From: Cohnella abietis
Lineage (GTDB): Bacteria; Bacillota; Bacilli; Paenibacillales; Paenibacillaceae
Length of the DNA stretch: 64,000 nt
Direction of reading: 5' to 3'
Assembly (NCBI RefSeq): GCF_004295585.1
Contig: NZ_AP019400.1
Coordinates: forward strand, 3,632,001 to 3,696,000
Of the stretch, positions 15,097-24,038 are shown in pieces (the stretch's first letter is position 1; each line of letters opens with the position of its first letter). Both the position numbers and the translations under genes were made by a program. The notes below the pieces were generated by a model, which saw only the letters and a list, made by a program, of their open reading frames with translations, had not been told where the DNA came from and did no database searches.

Positions 15097-16611
15097 ATGA
15101 CAAAACAACACGACATTGATGTTCTCATCGTCGGAGCTGGCCCATCCGGTTCTACGTTAGCGGCAGATCTACTAAGGCGTGGCCTTAGAGTTCGGTTGAT
15201 CGACAAGGCAACACACGCCTTCAAGGGGTCACGCGCCAAGGGCGTCCAGCCACGCACACAGGAGGTCTTTGAAGATCTCGGCGTCCTAGAAGAGGCTCAC
15301 GCGGAAGGCGGCCCATACCCACTCGCGGGTTTCCATCTCGGACCGATCACTATACCTTGGCGGATGCAGAAGCAGAACAGAGTTACACCCGCCGTACCAT
15401 ATCCGAATATTCTTCTACTAGCTCAGCACCGCACCGACGCCATCTTGCACCGCTTGCTTGGTCGCCTCGGCTTGCATATCGAGTTCAACACCGCTTTAGT
15501 GGGTTTCGAACAGGATGCCTACGGGGTAACGGCTACACTCTCTTCGGGGGAAACGGTAACCAGCAGATATCTGGTTGGAGCCGACGGCGGCTCAAGCACA
15601 GTCCGCAAAGCCGCTGGTATTCGGTTCGTTGGAGAAACTGATAACTCTGATCGTACGCTTATCATCGACGGCACGATTGACGGACTATCTCGTAACCGGT
15701 GGCATATGTGGCCACGCACACACGGCAAGTCGATTGGAGCATGCCCACTGCCCAACTCCAACCAGTTCCAAGTCATGATTCGTCTGAATGTAGACGAATC
15801 ATCAGACCTTGACGAAGCCGCGATGGCTGCCCAGTTCAAGATGCTCACTAGTTACAACCTCCATGACATTACCTGGACGTCGGTGTTCCGGCCTAATGTC
15901 CGGCTCGTCGAGAACTACCGTCTGGGTCGTGTCTTTCTAATCGGCGATGCTGCACACGTTCATACGCCCGCTGGCGCGCAGGGCCTCAACACCGGTGTGC
16001 AGGATGCTTACAACCTCGGTTGGAAAATCGGTCAGGTCATTGCTGGCGCACCCGACAGCCTCCTTGACAGCTACCAGGCCGAACGGCAGCCAATCGCTGC
16101 ACGCGTCCTTGGCAAGTCTAGCGAGCTGTACTCTGGTCTCGACAAGCAACGTCTTTCCAGCCTTAAGCGTGGAGACGAGGAGCGACAACTCGGAATCTCT
16201 TACCATGCTGGCCCACTTGCCCACATCGATACCCAGGCCACTAAGACCCTAAAGGTAGGAGACCGAGCGCCAGACGCAGCCTGCACTGGACCCGATGGGG
16301 TGCAACGTCTGTTCGACGTGCTCCAAGGGCCACATTTTACCCTGTTAGCCTTCGGTGCCAACTCTTCCTTGGCTCTCTCCGAATTGATCTGGCCGGCTAG
16401 TGGGGCCGAATTGCGCCGCTATTCTGTGGAGACGAGCCATCAAGTGGAACACAATTGCCTTAATGACACAACTGGCAAGCTAAGAAGCAACTACGGCATT
16501 TTTTGCGACACGTTGGTATTGATTCGACCAGACGGCTACATCGGATGTATTATTACGACCGATTGGTTAACATCCTTCGATAAAATGAAGAGAATGATTA
16601 CTCCATCTTAA
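15097..16611 (+). CDS. FAD-dependent aromatic monooxygenase (PheA/TfdB type)
   Basis: Class A flavoprotein hydroxylase of 504 residues that uses NAD(P)H and O2 to hydroxylate a phenolic or similar ring. Visible motifs are GAGPSG at residues 13-18 (FAD ADP part), the DG motif GADGGSSTVRK near 163, and the GD motif GDAAHVHTPAGAQGLNTG near 283, followed by a thioredoxin-like C-terminal domain from about 390. The ribosome site TTGGAGGT precedes the ATG. Base composition is richer in GC than its neighbours, which hints at transfer. Control by the divergent MarR protein suggests induction by its aromatic substrate. Related enzymes inactivate antibiotics such as rifampicin or tetracycline; the substrate here is not known. 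Confidence 0.9.
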   Translation: MTKQHDIDVLIVGAGPSGSTLAADLLRRGLRVRLIDKATHAFKGSRAKGVQPRTQEVFEDLGVLEEAHAEGGPYPLAGFHLGPITIPWRMQKQNRVTPAVPYPNILLLAQHRTDAILHRLLGRLGLHIEFNTALVGFEQDAYGVTATLSSGETVTSRYLVGADGGSSTVRKAAGIRFVGETDNSDRTLIIDGTIDGLSRNRWHMWPRTHGKSIGACPLPNSNQFQVMIRLNVDESSDLDEAAMAAQFKMLTSYNLHDITWTSVFRPNVRLVENYRLGRVFLIGDAAHVHTPAGAQGLNTGVQDAYNLGWKIGQVIAGAPDSLLDSYQAERQPIAARVLGKSSELYSGLDKQRLSSLKRGDEERQLGISYHAGPLAHIDTQATKTLKVGDRAPDAACTGPDGVQRLFDVLQGPHFTLLAFGANSSLALSELIWPASGAELRRYSVETSHQVEHNCLNDTTGKLRSNYGIFCDTLVLIRPDGYIGCIITTDWLTSFDKMKRMITPS

Positions 16612-16654
16612 TTCCAGCTCGACACACTTCGTCTGATGGTCGAAATAAAGATTC

Positions 16655-16703
16655 AAAGATTCTAATAGAACAAGTCTCTCTGTCACTATTAGGGATCTTT
16701 TCA
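16655..16703 (+). terminator. Terminator after the monooxygenase gene
   Basis: AAAGATTCTAATAG (16655-16668) pairs with CTATTAGGGATCTTT (16686-16700) with one bulge and ends in TTTT. Confidence 0.65.
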
Positions 16704-17162
16704 AGTATGAACTACGTTGCGACGCAATACCGAATATTCTTTTTTGCTATCGTAAATGGTACATCTGATTAGTTTAGATTGAGGGAATGTTTCAGCACGT
16801 GATCTCTTTTTCTGACATGTTGTATTGATAGTTAAGAAAGGATTAGATTCCAATATTTGGAATTTATACTACCGTAAGGCTCGATCTAAAAATTAGTTGT
16901 TGATATTTAACCAGACAGTTTGTGATGGTTGAATTCGAATAAATACCTACTGTATTTGCGTAAAGTAGCTCCGGCACAGTATCGCGTGGCGCATTAACAA
17001 AAGCCCGAACTAGCATACCCGGGCTTTTCATGTTGGAGGCGAAGCGCTGCTGTGCATTCCACAATTCGGCAGGTATTGTGTATGGAATTGTATGAGATAG
17101 CCATCTAGGGAAACTGCTCCGAATCTCTGACTCTTACATGATAAGTCTTTATTTTGAGTAAC
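16704..17162. other. Intergenic stretch without a supported gene
   Basis: No reading frame here has a ribosome site or a recognisable family. The only structure is a hairpin at 16999-17028 (AAAAGCCCG / CGGGCTTTT, ten-base loop), which looks like a bidirectional terminator left from a lost gene. Confidence 0.5.
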
Positions 17163-17506
17163 TTAATATAAGTACAACTCCAAAGTTCCTTTGGCCCACA
17201 TAGGGATCTCTTCTCTGCAAAAGATAATATGTTTACATTTGATCTCCGCCACATTCTCAGGTACACTGATGTTGTCGATAAAGGTGACTTCATCTGTAAT
17301 CTCCAAGGCTGGCTTCAAATTACTTAAAGATTGACCATATCCCCACCGGATATCTTCTTCCGCAATCCAGTGCCCCCCTGCCCCACTCTTGACGCTACCC
17401 GATCAATATGCAACTGCACATCTTGCAAACCAATATAACACATGAATACTTTATAGTCTTGTTCCTTAGCTGCCTTCATATCTTTGGACTTTTTCTGAAA
17501 AGTTAA
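17163..17506 (-). pseudogene. Zeta-toxin-like P-loop kinase, frameshifted C-terminal fragment
   Basis: On the minus strand the frame KVFMCYIGLQDVQLHIDRVA, then SRVGQGG, breaks at about 17380 and continues in the next frame as HWIAEEDIRWGYGQSLSNL, KPALEITDEVTFIDNISV up to a stop at 17163. This matches the family pattern V.L.DVELHI.RV..RV..GGH.IPEEDIRRRY..SL.NL..AL...DEV..yDN of the Zeta-toxin/AAA kinase group. The Walker A half is missing beyond an in-frame stop near 17507. So the gene is truncated at the 5' end, frameshifted, and not functional. Relatives are often annotated as AAA ATPases beside GNAT genes. Confidence 0.7.
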
Positions 17507-17621
17507 CTAATGTACATTACGATTTATAAACAACCACCACCTAACTTTAACATTGGTGAAATAGCAAGCTAGCTGCGCATGGGAATAAGATTTTTTAGAA
17601 TCTATATACTTCACCAAGAAA

Positions 17622-18740
17622 ATGGTTGGTACATTATCTATGTTGTTAGTTATTCCACAGCTTGTCTCAGCAGCAGGTAATTCCGAAAAAAAATTAACTA
17701 AGTTTAATTTATCTTCGATTCAAGAAATTAACCAATATATTTCCACCAATAAAAATGTCAACGTTATGCTTTATGATAAAAATGGAAAAATTCTAAATGA
17801 GTTTCATAGCGATTCAAATATTATAAGTTATCATTACGATGCAAATGGCGAAATGGTTGACTCAACTGATTCTTTTAATGGAAAAGAAGTTTATAAAAAG
17901 GATCCTCTGACACATCAACTTAAAATTGAAAAATATAAAAATAATAAATTGGTTAGTGACTCAAGCCTTTCAGATAGTAACGGCAATGCATCAAATATTG
18001 CAACCACCAATCAAGTCTCCCCTTTATCTACTACAGTATATGAGGACTACATTGTTAATAACTTTTCAATGAATGAACTAATATCCGATAGTGACTTTAC
18101 GAATTCAACGACAATGAGCCAGGCAAATATACAAACTTTATTTGAATCTTCTACTTTCAACTCTATTTTGAAGAACGATGTCACAATATACACTATGGAC
18201 AATTCAGGAATACCTGTTTACACAGGAAGGACAATAAAGCCTTCAGCCGCAATTAGTGCTGCCGCTACAGCAAATGGAATTAACCCCAAGGTGATACTTG
18301 TCACGTTACAGAAAGAATCATCTTTAGTGAAAGACCTTTCCGGCAATCCTGCTCCCTCTTATTCCGATAAACGCTTTGTTTTTGCCATGGGTTATGGAAA
18401 AACAGACGTCGGAATTGATTACTCCAAATCTGGATTTGATGTTCAGATAGCAGGAGGAACTCAAACTCTAAAAAACCGTTATAATCAATCCCCTTCTACA
18501 GGTTACCCTAGACTTCTACCGGATACCACTGTAACACCTATTAACTATGGTGAGCCCGCGAAATCCTATGGAGGTGTAACCTATAAGAATTATGTATGGG
18601 TTAAAAATCGTGCAACATATTCTCTGTACGTTTACACCCCTCACACTATTGACTTTCATTTGCCAAGTTTAGGTGGAGGTAACTATTTGTTTGTCTCTAC
18701 TGCCAATGGTTGGTGGGGAAGTACCAATAGGTGGAATTAA
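17622..18740 (+). CDS. Secreted protein with lysozyme-like C-terminal domain
   Basis: About 372 residues. The first 20 (MLLVIPQLVSAAG) look like the end of a signal peptide, but there is no positively charged start and no ribosome site; an in-frame stop (TAA at 17586-17588) prevents a longer frame, so the N-terminus may be damaged. Residues 20-200 are low-complexity and polar with DKNGK/DANGE strands. From about 205 (IKPSAAISAAATANGINPKVILVTLQKESSLV) to 330 it resembles a lysozyme-fold cell-wall hydrolase domain, with a possible catalytic glutamate in QKESS, and then KNRATYSLYVYTPH. The C-terminus GNYLFVSTANGWWGSTNRWN is rich in aromatics. It ends at a clear terminator. Confidence 0.65.
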   Translation: MVGTLSMLLVIPQLVSAAGNSEKKLTKFNLSSIQEINQYISTNKNVNVMLYDKNGKILNEFHSDSNIISYHYDANGEMVDSTDSFNGKEVYKKDPLTHQLKIEKYKNNKLVSDSSLSDSNGNASNIATTNQVSPLSTTVYEDYIVNNFSMNELISDSDFTNSTTMSQANIQTLFESSTFNSILKNDVTIYTMDNSGIPVYTGRTIKPSAAISAAATANGINPKVILVTLQKESSLVKDLSGNPAPSYSDKRFVFAMGYGKTDVGIDYSKSGFDVQIAGGTQTLKNRYNQSPSTGYPRLLPDTTVTPINYGEPAKSYGGVTYKNYVWVKNRATYSLYVYTPHTIDFHLPSLGGGNYLFVSTANGWWGSTNRWN

Positions 18741-18795
18741 TAAAAAGATTGTGAATCTAATTTTCTAACTCACTTTTGAATTTTAATCAATTAAG

Positions 18796-18833
18796 AAAAA
18801 GCTCTTCCTCCTAAAAGATGAAGAGCTTTTTTT
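18796..18833 (+). terminator. Terminator of the lysozyme-like gene
   Basis: AAAAAGCTCTTC and GAAGAGCTTTTTTT form a perfect twelve-pair stem with a twelve-base loop and T-run. Confidence 0.9.
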
Positions 18834-18899
18834 ACACGATAGGAATAAAATATAAGTAATGATTCCAGTACGAATCTCATATTAAAAGAGTGGTTTCCT

Positions 18900-19401
18900 A
18901 TGCAAAAATTGTTTAATATCTTATTCATTTTTTTCTATCTTCTGGCTCACAGCGTGTTCATCATCAAAAGACTCCCCTAGCTTGGAAAGGTGGACAAAGC
19001 CCGTTGGGGAGTTGACGTCCATGCAGACGGCCCAATATGTAATCGGGACGACCAGAGTGCAACCTGAGCTTACGAATGTTTATAATGAACAAGCAGACTT
19101 GACTGTGTGGCAGAAATGGCTTGAGGGAGCGGCAAAACCGCAAGCGTTCCCGGAAGATAAAAACATAAACATAATACAAGTCATTGCTTTTTATTATGAG
19201 GTCAAGGGACAGACAATGAGAACCGACAGCTACATGCTAGTTACATTTAAGGATGGCACTCTCTACATGAAGCAAATTCGGCCACCGAATAAAATTCAAG
19301 ATGTGGATCCTTATAACGAATCTGAGAACGATTTAATTATTCGTCGTGCAGGCATGGATGGTTGGTGTCAAATGGGAGATATACACAAACGATTGTTATG
19401 A
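18900..19401 (+). pseudogene. Lipoprotein gene disrupted by one base in a T7 tract
   Basis: ATG at 18900 opens a frame (MQKLFNILFIFF) that soon goes out of phase. If one T of the run TTTTTTT at 18928-18934 is dropped, the frame reads MQKLFNILFIFSIFWLTACS, a textbook lipoprotein signal with lipobox LTAC, and runs on through SSKDSPSLERWTKPVGELTS to the stop at 19401, giving about 166 residues. The mature part (SMQTAQYVIGTTRVQPEL, later MLVTFKDGTLYMKQIRPPNK) reads as a normal soluble domain of unknown family. So this is either a phase-variable gene, a fresh pseudogene or a sequencing error in the homopolymer. The remaining 3' frame alone has no ribosome site. Confidence 0.8.
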
Positions 19402-19729
19402 ATGTCAAAGTTAACTAGTAATAGCCCATAGTCACTTTGCAAGTCGTAACCCTTTTTTGTTTAATTCTAACCAAAGAGTTTTTTCCTTCTTAGCGATCCC
19501 TTGTGCATCTACTGGAATTTTATTGCTATTATAGTAATCCTTTAGCAATCGATTTTAAACAAGTTGATCTAATCATTTTTCCACTTCCTCTTGACCTGAT
19601 TTGTTTTAAGCAGGAGCTACTGTTGAAGTTGGGGAACTGCTGATTTCCTTTATTCGACATTTATTCTCATTTTTCGTTTGTACTCGTGTTAATATTTTCA
19701 GTACTTATTTGAAGTATGGATGGAACGAC
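19402..19729. other. Intergenic stretch, nothing recognised
   Basis: A/T-rich, stop codons in all frames, no strong hairpin and no repeat shared with the rest of the window. It may contain the promoter of the gene at 19730 (TTGTACTCG...TTAATATT region), but the boxes are weak. Confidence 0.4.
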
Positions 19730-20254
19730 ATGAAAATTCGTAGAAAAACATTTGTAAAAAGTTTAGCCATTGTTTTAATTGTTTTTTTACTTGGATTTAT
19801 ATTGGTAAATGGTTACTTGAATTATTTTAAATCAGGAATATTTCTTAAGGAAGGATTATCAAGTCAGGACATAAAACTTACCCTCACTGAAGGTGAGCTT
19901 CACTTTTATCTTTTTGAAAAGACAATCAACAACAAGCCTGTTATTGGGATAATGGTTTTGGAGCAAAGGAATGGATTCGGATGGAGGAAGTTTAGAGAAA
20001 TATCCATTTCGAAGATAGAGGGGGACATATCCTTCGTGCATATATTATATCCTACTATAAAAAACGGAAATGCAATTGGAAAAAGCATGTGGGGGGGAGT
20101 TTTTCCGGATGCAGTTTCCCGAAATGTACATTTTAAAATTGATGACGACGTGATTATTCCGCATCTTCTATTGTTTAATAAGTCTGGTCCTTCCTATTTT
20201 TTTACAGAGTCTGACAATGTAACAAGTAGTAATCTTACAATAAAAAATGAATAA
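19730..20254 (+). CDS. Hypothetical membrane-anchored protein
   Basis: A 174-residue protein with a short basic start (MKIRRKTFVK) and one hydrophobic helix (SLAIVLIVFLLGFILVNGYL, residues 12-31), so it is anchored with the remaining 140 residues outside the cell. The outer part has alternating strands and polar turns (HFYLFEKTINNKPVIGIMVL, HFKIDDDVIIPHLLLFN) and no cysteine. The start at 19730 has a weak GGATGGA upstream; a TTG at 19709 is possible. No family is recognised. It neighbours other small secreted or immunity-like proteins. Confidence 0.6.
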   Translation: MKIRRKTFVKSLAIVLIVFLLGFILVNGYLNYFKSGIFLKEGLSSQDIKLTLTEGELHFYLFEKTINNKPVIGIMVLEQRNGFGWRKFREISISKIEGDISFVHILYPTIKNGNAIGKSMWGGVFPDAVSRNVHFKIDDDVIIPHLLLFNKSGPSYFFTESDNVTSSNLTIKNE

Positions 20255-20394
20255 GTCTAGGCGTTGAATAATTCGTAATTTACGAGAAGCCGAGAATTGA
20301 TTTTCTTTTACTACTTTTACTAACTCCGAATAGATGATCGCTGCAAGTAATCCAATAGCTCACATGTGGTGTCGATGAACTTATCAGATACATA

Positions 20395-20628
20395 TTACTT
20401 TTCAACGATATAGGTTCTTACAACATCATCACCATCAAATACATGAACTCTGCCACATTCCACACAATGCCAAACATCATGCTTCGGGGGAGGAATATTT
20501 AACGGGTCGATGACATTTAAGTTGATGATTTCATCCCATTCCCTGTCGGAATAAACATGTAACTGTACGTCATTGGGGGCTTCTGAATTGGATAGTGTCA
20601 CTCCACACTTGCAAAGAAATTTAGCCAA
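20395..20628 (-). CDS. Small zinc-ribbon-like protein
   Basis: A 77-residue protein with C.C near the start (KFLCKCG) and C..C in the second half (WHCVECGRVH), a spacing that suits one zinc site. A central PPPKHD loop separates them. The TTG at 20628 lies nine bases after GAGGAG, while the TTG at 20637 touches that site, so the start MAKFLCKCG is preferred. Similar small proteins occur beside Rhs and other toxin loci, and here the gene is 185 bases downstream of the likely Rhs immunity gene, on the same strand. It may be an orphan immunity protein, but no evidence decides this. Confidence 0.65.
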   Translation of the reverse strand: MAKFLCKCGVTLSNSEAPNDVQLHVYSDREWDEIINLNVIDPLNIPPPKHDVWHCVECGRVHVFDGDDVVRTYIVEK

Positions 20629-20813
20629 TGAAGACAACTCCTCTTTACTTCATCAAAATTTCTACTTTGCCAGGCAGTACCTTGTCTTTTTATGTTCCGG
20701 CAGCTCTATTCATAACTTTTGAAAAAGGTTCTGCCCTAAATGATTTGAAGAACGGCTTAGGTAGTCCCATAGTCCAATATCCTAAACCCGACTCCCATGA
20801 AGAATGAACGCCA

Positions 20814-21299
20814 TTATTGCTCATAAAGAGTGATTGAAAGACCTAATTCCCCCATAAGTCCTTCATTATATTCAACAATAATATTTCTATTTGGAAAAAT
20901 TTCTTTTGCTCTTCTCGTCCAGTTATATACCAAGATGTCCCCAAACTGTTTCAAAATTTTTTCATTGTCCATAGACTCGCAGGCTTTTTCCAAGAAAAAG
21001 TCGCCAAAACTCCAACTATTTACCCATTGTTCAATGTGTTTTTTATTAGCGTTAAATTGCGATTCCAATCCCAATAACTTATCAATTGCTTTTTCCCCTT
21101 GAGCCTCGTAGAGATCGGCAATAAATATATAACCATTAACTTCAATAATATTCGGACATAGAACATATGCAACTGAAATAAAATCTTCAATGTAATTACT
21201 ATTAGCTGAATGGTTAAATAGTGTAACTCCTCTTTGTTCTTTAAACTCATGAAATATCTGTTCGTTTACGATGCTTTGGTATAAATTTATACCATTCAT
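20814..21299 (-). CDS. Probable immunity protein of the Rhs tail
   Basis: A 161-residue acidic soluble protein without signal or membrane helix. It starts 22 bases after the stop of the Rhs toxin-like tip and in the same direction, which is the standard place for the cognate immunity gene. The start MNGINLYQSIV at 21299 follows GGATGG; the longer frame to 21347 lies inside the toxin gene. Features are a central LCPNIIEVNGYIFIADLYEAQ strand-turn-helix and a tryptophan-rich helix (QWVNSWSFGDFF). No family is recognised. The lower GC than the Rhs core next to it is usual for displaced toxin/immunity tips. Confidence 0.65.
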   Translation of the reverse strand: MNGINLYQSIVNEQIFHEFKEQRGVTLFNHSANSNYIEDFISVAYVLCPNIIEVNGYIFIADLYEAQGEKAIDKLLGLESQFNANKKHIEQWVNSWSFGDFFLEKACESMDNEKILKQFGDILVYNWTRRAKEIFPNRNIIVEYNEGLMGELGLSITLYEQ

Positions 21300-21321
21300 A
21301 TTATCACCATCCAAATGTATT

Positions 21322-22445
21322 TTATATAAATTGTGGAACCGCGCCATCTAACTTATATGGCTGGTAGAGCTCTTTTTCAACTGGATTGACGTTGATATTA
21401 AACACCTTAACTCTATCACTACTTAAATCATATATTAATTTCCTTTGTCCATCATACACAAAGACATGTTCGCCATTTGCAGTAGTATAGTAGCTATTTG
21501 GTGCTCCTGTTACAGGCAGATCACTCCCCGATGAATTTACCTTTACTACTCCATTGTTTTCTAACCCCTTAAATTGAGTAGCGGTTAATTCAGAAGTTTT
21601 GGTAGCCCCCCTAATAAATGCATTACCCGCACCATTTGAACTAAAACTATAGTTATTCTGAGCAGATTGAATATTTGCAGCTGCATTTCTCAGTAAATTA
21701 TAATCTGCGCCAACCATAAAGGCGCCACCTACCATTGCAGGTACACTTGCAATGCATCCCGCTCCGCGGTGAGACAGACTAGTGCTCCTCCACCGCCAAT
21801 ATACGTTCCACCAGCCATCATTGCTCCCGAAACTGCAGAAACTCCTGCGTGGCCAGAGATGTTTCCTCTGTAATAGTCATTGTTGGAACCGCCAAATATT
21901 GTTACACCGGCAACATCTAGCGAGGCTGAATCTAATACCCCGGCCGCAAAGTGTGATAATAGCCGATCACCACGAATGTAATTGGCGCCAAGTTGGTTGG
22001 ATGCGTTGAATGACCCGATGACTTCCCCGTTGTTGTTGTAGACGTAACGGACAACGGCAGATGTTGTCTTCTTGCTTCTGAGGCCATCGACCTGGTAGGC
22101 AAAGGTCGTCGTTGCTCCCCCGCGCGTTACACCGGATTGGCGATCCCACTTGTCGAACGTGTTGTCTCCGTCTGCGAATATAGGGGCCGTGTTGCTAGTC
22201 GTCGTCATCGACTGCCGATTGCCGCGGACAACGTACGTGTAATCGATAACCGTACCGTTCGGTCGACTCGTTTTCTTCAGTCGATTCAGCTTGTCGTATT
22301 GGTAGCCGGTTCTTCCCGTCGCATCGGTAACTGCAGTGATATTGCCGTTGCTGTCATATTCGTAGTCGAACTGCGATAGCACTAGGCTGTTCTTGTAGTT
22401 GTAGACGTGCTCCAGCCGATTGACGCTATCGTAAGCATATTCATT
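21322..22445 (-). pseudogene. Orphan Rhs C-terminal fragment with toxin-like tip, frameshifted
   Basis: From 22445 down, the minus strand reads EYAYDSVNRLEHVYNYKN, then FDYEYDSNGNITAVTDATGR and GYQYDKLNRLKK: three YD repeats of an Rhs core. There is no start or ribosome site, and the frame opens right after a stop, so the 5' part of the gene is gone. The frame ends at 21729 in the glycine-rich GGTYIGGGGA region, and a second frame (21322-21735) continues with VGGAFMVGADYNLLRNAAAN and a 110-residue tip ending in KLDGAVPQFI. A one- or two-base shift near 21770 separates them. The tip is the likely toxin domain but is not recognised. It is an orphan tail, as commonly stored behind full rhs genes. 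Confidence 0.8.
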
Positions 22446-22562
22446 TCATGCATATTTATAAAATATAAAGATATTATGGTTTTAAACCATTGTGTATCTT
22501 GATCCTTAAGTAGTTGATGCTTCGTGGAGCCTAGTTCGAGCTAATCCTGCTTACAGATTTTG

Positions 22563-22718
22563 CTAACAGTATGAACGTGTTAGAATCCTCTCTAAACTTG
22601 ACACTGCCGCTTGGATTTTCGCATATACTTCTGCATTGCTCTTAATGATAAATCGATTGAGCTTGACCACTGGTAAACTAACATTTACATCTGGAATGCT
22701 GCCATCTGCTTTCCTACC
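22563..22718 (-). other. Short unassigned coding-like remnant
   Basis: An open minus-strand stretch without start reads ADGSIPDVNVSLPVVKLNRF, then IIKSNAEVYAKIQAAVSSLE, up to TAG at 22563. It has the look of real protein, but the family is unknown and both ends are lost. The rest of 22446-22862 shows nothing else. Confidence 0.3.
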
Positions 22719-22898
22719 TTAAAAGGTATTTAATAACATGATTTTAATATTACTGTTACTTACGAACCACCCTTGGTCTACAACTCTCTGCCCTTCAGTT
22801 TAATCCATCACATCGGGAATGGGACAATGTTCTTGACTTCCGACAGATGTCTAAAGACATAAATGTTCCAATACTACTCCCCACCCCAAAACAAAATA

Positions 22899-22935
22899 AA
22901 CGAGCCACACAGAATAATTGTGTGGCTCGTTTTTG
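22899..22935. terminator. Bidirectional terminator
   Basis: CGAGCCACACA and TGTGTGGCTCG form a perfect eleven-pair stem around a seven-base loop, with TTTTT on the plus side and TTTATTTT on the minus side. It ends the minus-strand hydrolase transcript. Confidence 0.9.
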
Positions 22936-22951
22936 AGAAGAACCGCAGTCT

Positions 22952-23167
22952 TTATTCTAACTTGAGCAAGATATTGATCTGCAGCTCTTTTGTCTTGTTC
23001 ATGGCATGCAGCATTGCTAAACGTAAAGGTAAATGTGAAAATTCTTCTGAAGATTTTTTTGCTATTGCCTTTCGATTAATCTCCAAATTCAATGATTCAC
23101 CAATATCATCCTCAGTCAAAAAAAGCTCAACCAATTTATGCTTGAGCAGATCAATCCCGACTCGCAT
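22952..23167 (-). CDS. Possible small protein coupled to the hydrolase gene
   Basis: A 71-residue frame starts at an ATG inside the last codons of the hydrolase gene, in another frame, and ends just before the terminator at 22899. It reads as plausible helical protein (DLLKHKLVELFLTEDDIGES, AIAKKSSEEFSHLPLRLAML). There is no ribosome site, so translation would depend on coupling to the hydrolase stop. It may equally be the tail of a lost gene. The family is unknown. Confidence 0.35.
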   Translation of the reverse strand: MRVGIDLLKHKLVELFLTEDDIGESLNLEINRKAIAKKSSEEFSHLPLRLAMLHAMNKTKELQINILLKLE

Positions 23168-24038
23168 CGAAAATCTTTTGCGCCAAATACGCCGGTCTTG
23201 TGCGCGTATCCGTAAAGTGGTCCCCATCGCCAACGATTAGGCGGAATAAACCGAGTCTTATTGACATATGGGGATTCCAACCGTAGCCCTCCCCTTGAGG
23301 CAAAACATTATCTTGGTAGAAATACACATAACTTTTAGGGATTTGTAACGTATAGAAAGCTTTAAGATCCAGATTCTCGAAAAGTGGTTTAGCCGGTTCC
23401 GGAGCTACACTTGTATAAAAGAGTTTAGCATCATCGGTGGTGGCTATATTTACGAACAATGCCCGAAATGTATCAAAAGGAAGCATGATTGTATCATCAT
23501 TTGACATCTTTCTGAGCTCTTCAAAACTTTGTCTCGTTTGGGGCGGTAATTCGTCAGCAAGCGATTCGCCATCTTTTAATACAAACGCATCCCAGAAAAC
23601 CAAGCGCTTGATACGATCGGGTACCTGTTCTGCAACTTTTTGAATGACTGTTCCACCAAAGCTGTGCCCAACGAGAATAATGTCGAGCAGGTTCAGCTGT
23701 TTTATATAATCAACGACTGATTTCGTAATCATTGCATGCGTGACTTTTTTATTTGAATCAGTTCCATGACCTGCGTATTCTGGGGTGTAGACTATGTTCC
23801 CTTGACTACGCAGTACTGCAGCTACACCGTCCCAAAAGTGAGCATCTGCCCAGGAACCATGCACAAGTACGAAGGTTAGCCGCTGAGGTGCCATTAGGCG
23901 ATAGCTTCCTCCATAATCTTGAGGATAATTCCACCAAACCCATCCCGGTTCGGAATAAGGGTTATAATACTGTCCCTGTGGTACGAACGGATAATTAGGA
24001 TTTGGGATTTGATAATTCCCAGAAGAATAAGGATGCAC
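23151..24038 (-). CDS. Alpha/beta hydrolase
   Basis: About 295 residues. A tyrosine- and proline-rich N-terminal segment of 50 residues (YPFVPQGQYYNPYSEPGWVW) is followed by a compact esterase-like domain: HGSW oxyanion loop near 61, nucleophile elbow GHSFGG near 125, acid residue region near 235, and the catalytic histidine in GDHF near 275. It resembles the salicylate/methyl-ester esterase group. No signal peptide; the N-terminal extension resembles spore-coat or matrix-type sequences in Bacilli. The GTG at 24038 is nine bases after GAGAGG; a TTG two codons earlier is too close. The substrate is unknown. Confidence 0.87.
   Translation of the reverse strand: MHPYSSGNYQIPNPNYPFVPQGQYYNPYSEPGWVWWNYPQDYGGSYRLMAPQRLTFVLVHGSWADAHFWDGVAAVLRSQGNIVYTPEYAGHGTDSNKKVTHAMITKSVVDYIKQLNLLDIILVGHSFGGTVIQKVAEQVPDRIKRLVFWDAFVLKDGESLADELPPQTRQSFEELRKMSNDDTIMLPFDTFRALFVNIATTDDAKLFYTSVAPEPAKPLFENLDLKAFYTLQIPKSYVYFYQDNVLPQGEGYGWNPHMSIRLGLFRLIVGDGDHFTDTRTRPAYLAQKIFDASRD

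Noticed and set aside
16864..17064. A 66-codon minus-strand frame
   Set aside because: It runs through a terminator-like hairpin, has no ribosome site and matches no family.
22863..23240. A 125-codon plus-strand frame over the hydrolase end
   Set aside because: It crosses the bidirectional terminator and is antisense to the hydrolase C-terminus.
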